Positions 7,163-12,858 of a stretch of 13,248 nt of DNA are shown in pieces. The DNA is from CAZJDV01 sp964544865 (GTDB lineage: Bacteria > Chloroflexota > Dehalococcoidia > Lucifugimonadales > CAJWER01), in NCBI GenBank assembly GCA_964544865.1, contig CAZJDV010000074.1:1-13248 (forward strand). The letters are read 5' to 3'. Each line of letters begins with the position of its first letter. The stretch's first letter is position 1. A program made the position numbers and the translations under genes. The notes below the pieces were generated by a model that saw nothing but the letters and a program-made list of their open reading frames with translations, was not told the DNA's origin and did no database searches.

Positions 7163-7299
7163 CTTTCCTCCCTGCGGGCGAGTTCCCTGCACATGCGGCC
7201 CCGCCAATTGTACATCACGAAGTAGCCGCGTTCTTCCGGCGGCTCCGGCGAGAGTTTCGCCTTGGCGTCCCTGATGGCGGCCCCCGAATTTGACAGCAC
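7126..7299 (-). CDS. Possible 57-codon small ORF leading the MFS gene
   Basis: A GTG at 7297-7299 is preceded at 8 nt by AAGGAG inside AAAAAGGAG, one of the best ribosome-binding sites in the window. The frame runs 57 codons (SNSGAAIRDAKAKLSPEPPE early, a basic RRRCR end) and stops 37 bp inside the transporter gene in another frame, covering that gene's own Shine-Dalgarno. I recognise no family. It could be a leader peptide coupling translation to the exporter, a remnant of a lost gene, or chance. The well-placed ribosome-binding site is the only real support. Confidence 0.3.
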   Translation of the reverse strand: MLSNSGAAIRDAKAKLSPEPPEERGYFVMYNWRGRMCRELARREERCPTPNNRRRCR

Positions 7300-7322
7300 G
7301 ATCGCCACTCCTTTTTCTTAAC

Positions 7323-7328
7323 CATAAT
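7323..7328 (+). promoter_or_regulatory. Candidate -10 box for the DsrE-family gene
   Basis: CATAAT matches five of six positions of TATAAT and lies 20 bp before the ATG at 7348. No acceptable -35 lies at 16-18 bp. The perfect TTGACA at 7290-7295 is 27 bp away, too far to pair with it. A transcription start near 7335 would leave a short leader containing AGGG 8 nt before the ATG. Confidence 0.3.
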
Positions 7329-7347
7329 CAAGAAAGTAGGGCGTTTC

Positions 7348-7710
7348 ATGGCAAAGCTTTTGTATGTGGGAACGTATGGGACCGACGATCCGACGCGAGC
7401 GACATTCCCATTTCTGATGGCGAAGGGCGCCATCGACACGGGACACGAGACCGGCGTCACGCTCATGGGCGAGTCCACTTATCTCATGAGGGACGGTGTT
7501 TCGGAGCAGATCTTGGGTGTGGGCATTGCCCCGCTCAAGGAGCTGATGGACTTCGTCATCGACAAGGGCGTCCCCATTACCGTTTGAGGGCTCTGCGGCC
7601 GTGGCCGTAGGGTCACGGACAAGGACCTGGAAGGCAAGAACACTAGGTTTGGCACGCCGGTCGACGCAGCCAATCAACACACCGAATACGACAAAGTCAT
7701 CACGTTCTAG
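7348..7710 (+). CDS. DsrE-family redox protein, candidate selenoprotein (Sec80, U-x-x-C)
   Basis: The gene starts at ATG 7348 (MAKLLYVGTYGTDDPTRATF) and shows a DsrE/DsrF-like fold: a beta-strand start, the TDDPTRATFPFLMAKGA helix, GHETGVTLMGESTYLM and GVGIAPLKELMDF. It reaches an in-frame TGA at 7585-7587 (codon 80), straight after GVPITV. Read through, the frame gives GLCGRGRRVTDKDLEGKNTR, then FGTP and YDKVITF, ending at TAG 7708-7710. The total of 120 residues is normal for the family. Relatives have a Cys at the TGA position (VPIYVCGxC-like), so the TGA replaces the expected active Cys and makes U80-x-x-C83. A SECIS-like hairpin follows at 7599-7618. TGA is used as a stop elsewhere in the window and Trp is TGG, so a recoded genetic code is unlikely. 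DsrE proteins transfer sulfur or act in thiol redox; the role here is unknown. The alternative is a recent TGC/TGT-to-TGA nonsense mutation or read error giving a 79-aa product. Confidence 0.75.
7599..7618 (+). promoter_or_regulatory. Bacterial SECIS-like hairpin after the in-frame TGA
   Basis: An 8-bp stem pairs 7599-7606 (CCGTGGCC) with 7611-7618 (GGTCACGG). There is one G-U wobble (7604/7613) and the tetraloop is GUAG (7607-7610). It starts 11 nt after the TGA at 7585-7587, and the loop begins after 19 intervening nt. Bacterial SECIS elements, for example in E. coli fdhF, place a short stem about this far downstream with a G among the first loop bases for SelB recognition. A competing 9-bp stem (7591-7599 with 7604-7612, loop CGTG) is also possible. 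Confidence 0.55.
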
Positions 7711-7720
7711 CAGCGAGTCG

Positions 7721-7777
7721 CGCATGACCTGAAGGGAGGGTCTGGGTGCCTCCTACCCTCCCTCAGGAGGTCATGCG
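7721..7777. terminator. Long hairpin downstream of the DsrE-family gene
   Basis: CGCATGACCT (7721-7730) is perfectly complementary to AGGTCATGCG (7768-7777), and inside it AGGGAGGGT (7733-7741) pairs with ACCCTCCCT (7755-7763), leaving a 13-nt loop. The structure starts 10 bp after the TAG and would end the DsrE transcript or protect it from 3' decay. No U-tract follows on either strand, so an orthodox intrinsic terminator is not shown. A dispersed palindromic repeat is the alternative. Confidence 0.5.
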
Positions 7778-7983
7778 TGGGCCTGAAACAGGGGTGGGGG
7801 GAAGATTCGACGCCGCTGGGGACCATCCGACGGTGTGTCCCTGACGGCGTCCACATATCCATCCTGAGTGGTGGCGGCGACGCCCCGCCTTTCGAGCGCC
7901 CTGCATCGCCAGGCTCCTCGCGGAGCCTTTTCTGAGTGCAACCCCGGGGCTCAAAACGACATCGTCCAAAGGGGGTTGCAGGC

Positions 7984-8695
7984 ATGACGCCCAGGCTGCT
8001 CACGGCCGTGATGCTGGCGGCGGCCTGTGCCCCCTCGGAGGACCGGCCGGCGGGCGCCAACCAGCAGGCCTGCCCGGCGAGCACCGCCACCGTCGCCGCC
8101 GCCGATGCCGATCCCACTCCTATTCCGGCGCTCCCGGCATAGTGGCAGCGTCCCCGACCGCCGCGGTACCCACCGGCGACGCACCCATCGAGGCCGCTCG
8201 GTGTGCGGGGCTCTCGATCGAGGAGCAGAAGGCACTGCTGATCGCCACGCGACGGAGCAGTTTCCAGGAATGACCTCCCACGGCGACCTGCTTCCCCGAA
8301 TTCCGATACCCCCGGACGCCCTGGACCGCCGCCGGGGAGGGATCTGGGTCGTCGTCGAGTTCAACGGCGACGAGTACGACACGGTGGCGGAGAAGAAAGC
8401 CTCGCTGGGGATCCAGATGCGCGACTCCTACGAGGCCCTTTTCACCGCGGGCCGCGACGACCTCGCCCAGGTTGATGCAAATGCGCGCATAATGATAATC
8501 AGTGCTGCCGTGGACGAAGGGGGACACTCGTCCCTGCGACTCGTAAACGCCTTCAAGACAAGTCTGAAGCGAGAGGTCGCGGACACGGCCGACTGGTCTG
8601 CGAAGGAATCTCTCGACTTCAACGAGATTTGGGACGTGCTTCTGCTGAACGTAAAGTGGAGAAGAGAGCTCCAGGAGCTCGAGCAGGGCGGCTAA
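7984..8695 (+). pseudogene. Lipoprotein-like secreted protein split over three frames
   Basis: ATG 7984 has GGGGG 8 nt upstream and opens a signal-like segment (MTPRLLTAVMLAAAC) with a possible but weak lipobox (AAAC, Cys15). An Ala/Pro/Thr-rich linker (ADADPTPIPALPA) follows and stops at TAG 8140-8142. The linker appears to resume in a second frame at about 8142 (VAASPTAAVPTGDAPIEAAR, then CAGLSIEEQKALLIA) until TGA at 8271-8273. A third frame from about 8270 carries a soluble domain (GGIWVVVEFNGDEYDTVAEK and on) to TAA at 8693-8695. Joined, this is an exported lipoprotein of about 235 residues. I do not recognise the C-terminal domain. The last piece alone (ATG 8270, 141 aa) could be called as a gene but lacks a good ribosome-binding site. 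Two indels, one plausibly in the GGAATG run at 8267-8272, explain the pattern: real decay or sequence error. Confidence 0.5.
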
Positions 8696-8751
8696 CCCTT
8701 CGGCCTTCGTCGCAATCGGATACGCGCCTCCCTTTGCCGGTCCGGCCGGTA

Positions 8752-9819
8752 CTAGGCACGGGCCTCCGCGAAGGTAAGAATCGCCGCGGGGTTGTCCACC
8801 AGGATGCCGTGTATCGCCGCCTCCGCAAACCCCCGCACCCGCATCCGAGGCACGATGTGCGCCAGGATGTAGGCGTATCCGTGGCCCCCGTACTTCAGAA
8901 GCTGGTTCTTGTGGCAAATGTCCTGGGCGATCACGATACGATCCCCGTACCCCTCGGAGATCGCCCACTCGATCGCGTCCATCCGAGCGGCATCGTTGGG
9001 CATGTCCACCGACCTGTTGTAGACATACAGAGACTGCTCCAGGCCGAACAGGTCCCACTCCAGGAAGCATCCCCTCCCAGCGATCTCCCGCAGCGTCTCA
9101 CGCCGGAACACCGTGCGGTCGAGGTGCCCGATGGTCGTACGGCCCAGGTCCGCCCCCGCCTGTTCAAGCAGGTCCATGATCTGTCTCGGCGAGAGCTCGT
9201 TGCGCCCAGGGTGGACGAGCAGCGGCGCCCCCGTAATGCGCTGGGCGCGGCCCGAGGCCCGGACCACCTTTCGTTCATTGTCGGTCAGCGGCCAGGAGCA
9301 GCCCACCTCACCGATGACGCCCGACCGGATCCCTGTGCCGTCCACCCCCTCGGTGATGTCGCGAACGATCTGGTCCGTGATCTCGTCCTCGGTGCGCTCG
9401 TCCATGTCCGGAGGGTGGCTCCCGTCGACGTAGTAGGCGGAGCCCATGACGATGTTCAGACCCGTCTCCCTCGATATCCGCGCCAGCGAAACGGGGTCGC
9501 GGGCGATGCCGATGCTCGTCGCGTCCACCAGTGAGTCGCCGCCGTATTGACGGTAGAGCCTGGCCTCCTCGATGGCCGTATCGACGTCCAGCAACCTGGA
9601 GTCGTCCAGGCTGGCCATCGAGTAGTGCTTGACGTACCCGAGGGTCTCCAGCGTCAACGGCGCGTGGAAGATCCGCCTGGCGTGCGCCTCCGCCGGCTCC
9701 GGACGGAGGAACGAGAGATCGATCAGCAGGTGCTCGTGGGTCAGCGTGGTGCCGAGCTCCCCGGGTTCGATCGGGCCGAGCACCGTCTGCACTCTGCCTG
9801 TTTGACCATGTGTGCTCAT
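8752..9819 (-). CDS. Phosphotriesterase-family metal-dependent hydrolase (copy 1)
   Basis: This 355-aa amidohydrolase-superfamily TIM barrel is of the phosphotriesterase-related type. Visible dinuclear-site ligands: His28 and His30 (LTHEHLLID), bridging Glu171 (VIGEVGCSW), His203 (LVHPGR), His232 (IGHLDR) and Asp300 (IVIAQD). Classical phosphotriesterase has a carboxylated Lys as bridge; Glu occurs in the PHP/PTER-like branch, whose physiological substrates are lactones or are unknown, so organophosphate hydrolysis should not be assumed. ATG 9819 follows GAGGAG by 7 nt, the site lying within the end of copy 2, 4 bp upstream. It is the last gene of a thiD-OCD-hydrolase-hydrolase run. Residues after Asp300 (ICHKNQ) differ from copy 2 (VSGKRS), as does the 261-270 loop, which suggests different substrates. 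Confidence 0.9.
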   Translation of the reverse strand: MSTHGQTGRVQTVLGPIEPGELGTTLTHEHLLIDLSFLRPEPAEAHARRIFHAPLTLETLGYVKHYSMASLDDSRLLDVDTAIEEARLYRQYGGDSLVDATSIGIARDPVSLARISRETGLNIVMGSAYYVDGSHPPDMDERTEDEITDQIVRDITEGVDGTGIRSGVIGEVGCSWPLTDNERKVVRASGRAQRITGAPLLVHPGRNELSPRQIMDLLEQAGADLGRTTIGHLDRTVFRRETLREIAGRGCFLEWDLFGLEQSLYVYNRSVDMPNDAARMDAIEWAISEGYGDRIVIAQDICHKNQLLKYGGHGYAYILAHIVPRMRVRGFAEAAIHGILVDNPAAILTFAEARA

Positions 9820-9823
9820 CTGA

Positions 9824-10903
9824 CTACTCCTCTCCCTGTCCCTGCGGGCCGGCGAAACTCAGGACCGAGGCGGGGTTGTCCACCAGCAGACTGTGAATCG
9901 CCTGCTCGGTGAATCCCCTGGCCCTCATTCGGGGAACGATCGCGGCCTGGATGTAGATGTAACCCCGGCCGCCGTATCTCAGAAGGGACCTTTTGCCGCT
10001 GACGTCGTGGCTCGCGACGATTCGGTCGCCGTATCCCTCCGACATGGCCCAGGCGATGAGGTCCATGCGCTGGGCGTCGTTCGGCAGATCTACCCTCGGG
10101 TTGTTCGCGTAGTATGACAGCTCAAGGCCGAAGTGGTCCCACTCCAGGACGCATCCGCTGCCGGCTAGCTCTCGCAATGCCCCGCGGTCGAAAATCGTAC
10201 GCTCCAGGTGGCCGATGATCGTGCGCCCGATGTCCGCGCCGGCCCCGCGAAGGACATCGATTATCTCCACGGGCGCCCGCTCGTCGCGGCCGGGGTGGAT
10301 GAGAATGGGCGCCCCCGTACGCCGCTGCGCCCGCGCCGAGGCCCGCAGCACCTTTCGCTCGTTCGCCGTCAGCGGCCAGGAGCAGCCCACCTCGCCGATG
10401 ATCCCCGCCCTGATGCCGGTCCCATCGGCCCCTTCAGTGATGTCGCGTACGATCTGTTCCGCGATCCCGTCCTCGGAGCGCTCGTCCATGTCCGGAGGGT
10501 GGCTCCCATCGACGTAGTACGAGGAGCCCATGACGATGTTCAGCCCCGTCTCCCTGGCGATGCGGGCCAGCGAGACCGGGTCCCGCCCGATTCCGATGCT
10601 CGTGGCGTCGACCACGGAGTGTCCACCGTGCTGCTTGAACAGCTTCACCTCATCGATGGCCACGTCGACGTCCAGCAGCGTCAGGCTGTCCAGGTTGGCC
10701 ATCGAGTAGTGGGTCATGTACCCGATGGTCTCCAAAGAGACGGGCCCGTAGTAGACCCCTCTCGCATGCGCCTCCGCCGGGACCTGGTGCATGAAACGCA
10801 GGTCGATCAGCAGGTGCTCGTGGGCAAGGGTGATGCCCAGTTTCCCGGGGCGGATGGGCCCCAGGACCGTCTGCACCATGCCCGCTTGTGCACTTTGAAC
10901 CAA
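9824..10903 (-). CDS. Phosphotriesterase-family metal-dependent hydrolase (copy 2)
   Basis: A paralogue of the next gene, 359 aa, alignable without a gap through residue 350; a hand count gives about 240 identities in 350. The same ligands are in place: His28, His30 (LAHEHLLID), Glu171 (IIGEVGCSW), His203 (LIHPGR), His232 (IGHLER) and Asp300 (IVASHD). The second shell differs: HLDR becomes HLER, and DLFGLEQSLYVYN becomes DHFGLELSYYANN. The start is TTG at 10901-10903, because GGGAGG lies 8 nt upstream and this start makes the two copies equally long at the N-terminus. An upstream in-frame start at 10942 would overlap the preceding gene. The OCD-family stop is 16 bp upstream. It is an enzyme of the lactonase/PTER branch with unknown substrate; acting in series or in parallel with copy 1 is an inference from the tandem arrangement. 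Confidence 0.9.
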   Translation of the reverse strand: MVQSAQAGMVQTVLGPIRPGKLGITLAHEHLLIDLRFMHQVPAEAHARGVYYGPVSLETIGYMTHYSMANLDSLTLLDVDVAIDEVKLFKQHGGHSVVDATSIGIGRDPVSLARIARETGLNIVMGSSYYVDGSHPPDMDERSEDGIAEQIVRDITEGADGTGIRAGIIGEVGCSWPLTANERKVLRASARAQRRTGAPILIHPGRDERAPVEIIDVLRGAGADIGRTIIGHLERTIFDRGALRELAGSGCVLEWDHFGLELSYYANNPRVDLPNDAQRMDLIAWAMSEGYGDRIVASHDVSGKRSLLRYGGRGYIYIQAAIVPRMRARGFTEQAIHSLLVDNPASVLSFAGPQGQGEE

Positions 10904-10919
10904 TTCCTGACCCTCCCGG

Positions 10920-11876
10920 TTACCGCGGAAACTCCTGGCCAATTCCCGCCGCCCTAGCCATATCGTATACGCGCACGCCGGTCGCCATGTCCTCCAGCGC
11001 GACCCCCTGCGACTCGAACAGCGTGATGTCGTCGCGCTCGATACGGCCCGGCACGGACCTCGAGACCAGCTCCGACAGCTCGTGGACCTGCCGCCACCGC
11101 AACACTCCGCGGTCGATGGGATGGATCAGGTCCCCGCACTCGATCTTGGCCTGCTCGACATCGTCGGTCACCACCACCCTGGCGCGCTCCACGGCCTCGC
11201 CGTCGATCTCGCGTCGCTTCCAGTGGTTGGAGCCGGCCGCGTTGATGTGCGTACCGGGAGCCAGCCAGGCGCCCTCGAGCACCGGGCCGGCGGCGCTGGT
11301 GATGGTCACTGCGATGTCCGCGTCCCTGATGCATTCCTCCGCGCTGTCCGCCGCCACGACATCTATCCCGAGTTCCGCAGAGGCCCGGGACGCGAATCGC
11401 TCCCTGCGCTCGGGGCTGCGGCTGAACACCCTCGCGGTCTCGATCGCCCGCACCAGGCAGACAGCCTCGAGCTGCGTCCGTGCCTGGAAACCTGAGCCAA
11501 TGATCGCCACGCTGGCCGCGTCCTCCCGGGCCATGAGCCTGGTCGCGAGGCCGCTGGCGGCGCCGGTCCGTATCTGCCCCATGGCGTTGGCCTCGATGAC
11601 CGCCATCAGCTCCCCGGTCTCGGTACTATACAACTGCACGTAGAACCTCGCGCCCCCCTGTCCGTAGGAGCCGTAGGTCTTCATACCCATCACGCCGAGC
11701 CCGGGGGCCGCCGCCGACATGGTATTGAACTCGCCGCCCGCAAGACCCGCCCTTCTCCGCGGGTTATTGGACGCGGTCCCCGCCGCCTGATGCTTGAAAC
11801 CGTCCTCCACCGCCTCCAGAGCAATGTCCATCGTCAGCAGTCCGACAACATCCTGTTCGGTCAGATAAAGGGCCAA
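10920..11876 (-). CDS. OCD/mu-crystallin-family NAD(P)-dependent enzyme
   Basis: A 318-aa member of the ornithine cyclodeaminase/mu-crystallin family, a Rossmann-fold group that includes OCD, alanine dehydrogenases, and ketimine or imine reductases. Visible: Lys66 (MGMKTYG) and Arg103 (MGQIRTGAASGLAT) of the substrate-carboxylate pocket, and the nucleotide loop VAIIGSGFQA at 123-132. Arg153 (FSRSPERR) after the second strand suggests NADP(H). At the place where true OCDs carry the catalytic Asp (typically hINavGaD), this protein has HINAAGSN at 210-217. Cyclodeamination of ornithine is therefore doubtful, and amine/imine oxidoreduction is more likely. The start is TTG 11876 (MALYLTEQDV) with GGAGG 6 nt upstream. 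It lies 42 bp after thiD and 16 bp before the tandem hydrolases, so the product probably acts on a nitrogen compound made or used with them. Confidence 0.85.
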   Translation of the reverse strand: MALYLTEQDVVGLLTMDIALEAVEDGFKHQAAGTASNNPRRRAGLAGGEFNTMSAAAPGLGVMGMKTYGSYGQGGARFYVQLYSTETGELMAVIEANAMGQIRTGAASGLATRLMAREDAASVAIIGSGFQARTQLEAVCLVRAIETARVFSRSPERRERFASRASAELGIDVVAADSAEECIRDADIAVTITSAAGPVLEGAWLAPGTHINAAGSNHWKRREIDGEAVERARVVVTDDVEQAKIECGDLIHPIDRGVLRWRQVHELSELVSRSVPGRIERDDITLFESQGVALEDMATGVRVYDMARAAGIGQEFPR

Positions 11877-11918
11877 ATGCTACCTCCGCTCGTCTGTCTG
11901 CGACGAGTGCCGTCTCGT

Positions 11919-12713
11919 CTAATCCCAGAGCTCGAAGAAGTGGTTCAACGGGCCGTGGCCTCGGCCCATTGGGAAGGCGCGCAGGATGGTCTGCGTGACG
12001 TACTTCTTGGCCTCTGACACCGCCTCCCGGACCGGCAGTCCCCAGGCGAGGCCCGCCGCCGTTGCCGATGCGAATGTGCACCCGGTGCCGTGGGTGCTCG
12101 TGGTTGAGATGCGCGGGGCCGTGAAGACCCTGAGCTCCTCGCCATCGAAAAATACGTCCGAGGCCGGCCCGTCCAGGTGGCCGCCCTTCACGACGGCCGA
12201 TTTCGCGCCCATGCCGACCAGCTTCTTGGCCGCATCCCTCGCACCGTCCAGACTCTCGATCTTCATCCCGGCCAGGACCTCCGCCTCGGGGATGTTCGGC
12301 GTGACCACGGTGGCGAGGGGCAAAAGCAGCGATCGCAGCGCTTCGACGGCATCCTCGTGCAGCAGCCGGTCGCCGCTCTTGGCCACCATCACCGGGTCCA
12401 CAACCAGGTTGCCGAGCCCGTACTCCTCGATCTTTCCGGCCATCGCCTCGATGATGGCGGCGCTGGAGAGCATCCCCGTCTTGACGGCGTCCGTTCCGAT
12501 GTCCGACAGAATCGCGTCGATCTGCGAACGCACCAGGGACACCGGCAGCTCCATCACGTCGTCGACCCCGATGGTGTTCTGGGCTGTGATGGCCGTCAGC
12601 ACCGACGTGCCGTAGACGCCCATCGCCGCGAACGTCTTCAGGTCCGCCTGGATCCCGGCGCCGCCGCCGGAGTCCGAGCCGGCAATTGTCATGGCCCGGG
12701 AAATCGCCCTCAT
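11919..12713 (-). CDS. thiD: Hydroxymethylpyrimidine/phosphomethylpyrimidine kinase
   Basis: ThiD phosphorylates HMP and then HMP-phosphate to HMP-PP for thiamine synthesis. The protein is 264 aa, normal for the ribokinase-fold family. Motifs: TIAGSDSGGGAGIQADLKTF at 9-28, AITAQNT at 41-47, DAVKTGML at 75-82, VVDPVMVAKSGD at 104-115, TPNIPEAEVL at 138-147, VVKGGHL at 174-180, and the anion hole THGTGCTFASA at 207-217 with Cys212. ATG 12713 has GGAGGT 7 nt upstream; longer in-frame starts are rejected. It is first in the run leading to the OCD-family gene and the two hydrolases. No other thi genes are in the window, and the 145-bp upstream region shows no TPP riboswitch, so it may serve pyrimidine salvage or a pathway unrelated to de novo thiamine synthesis. 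A pyridoxal kinase role cannot be excluded but fits the motifs less well. Confidence 0.9.
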   Translation of the reverse strand: MRAISRAMTIAGSDSGGGAGIQADLKTFAAMGVYGTSVLTAITAQNTIGVDDVMELPVSLVRSQIDAILSDIGTDAVKTGMLSSAAIIEAMAGKIEEYGLGNLVVDPVMVAKSGDRLLHEDAVEALRSLLLPLATVVTPNIPEAEVLAGMKIESLDGARDAAKKLVGMGAKSAVVKGGHLDGPASDVFFDGEELRVFTAPRISTTSTHGTGCTFASATAAGLAWGLPVREAVSEAKKYVTQTILRAFPMGRGHGPLNHFFELWD

Positions 12714-12858
12714 CGCTCGGACCTCCTGACTGGAGTTGCGCCTTGTCAAATGTGAATCGACGGCTGCCGCCACGCCCCTTCGCAACCTTCATCCGGGTGG
12801 GGCTTTGCACCAAGAGCTCCGGTACGCGCACATGGAACCATCCCATCAACTGGGCGAC

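Noticed and set aside
7290..7295. Perfect TTGACA before the DsrE-family gene
   Set aside because: The nearest -10-like box (CATAAT, 7323-7328) is 27 bp away, and no acceptable hexamer exists at 16-18 bp.
7585..7587. TGA read as Trp (alternative genetic code)
   Set aside because: TGA ends other genes here (small amidase subunit, M24 peptidase, methyltransferase) and Trp is encoded by TGG. The aligned residue in the family is Cys, not Trp.
8725..8745. GCCG-GTC-CGGC hairpin between convergent lipoprotein-like and hydrolase genes
   Set aside because: The 4-bp stem has a 3-nt loop and no U-tract on either strand; too weak to call a terminator in GC-rich DNA.
12714..12858. Possible TPP riboswitch upstream of thiD
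   Set aside because: The expected conserved blocks (CUGAGA and the GAACCUGAUC-like P2 segment) are absent. A TTGACA read on the minus strand here would place its -10 on the ribosome-binding site, so no promoter is called either.
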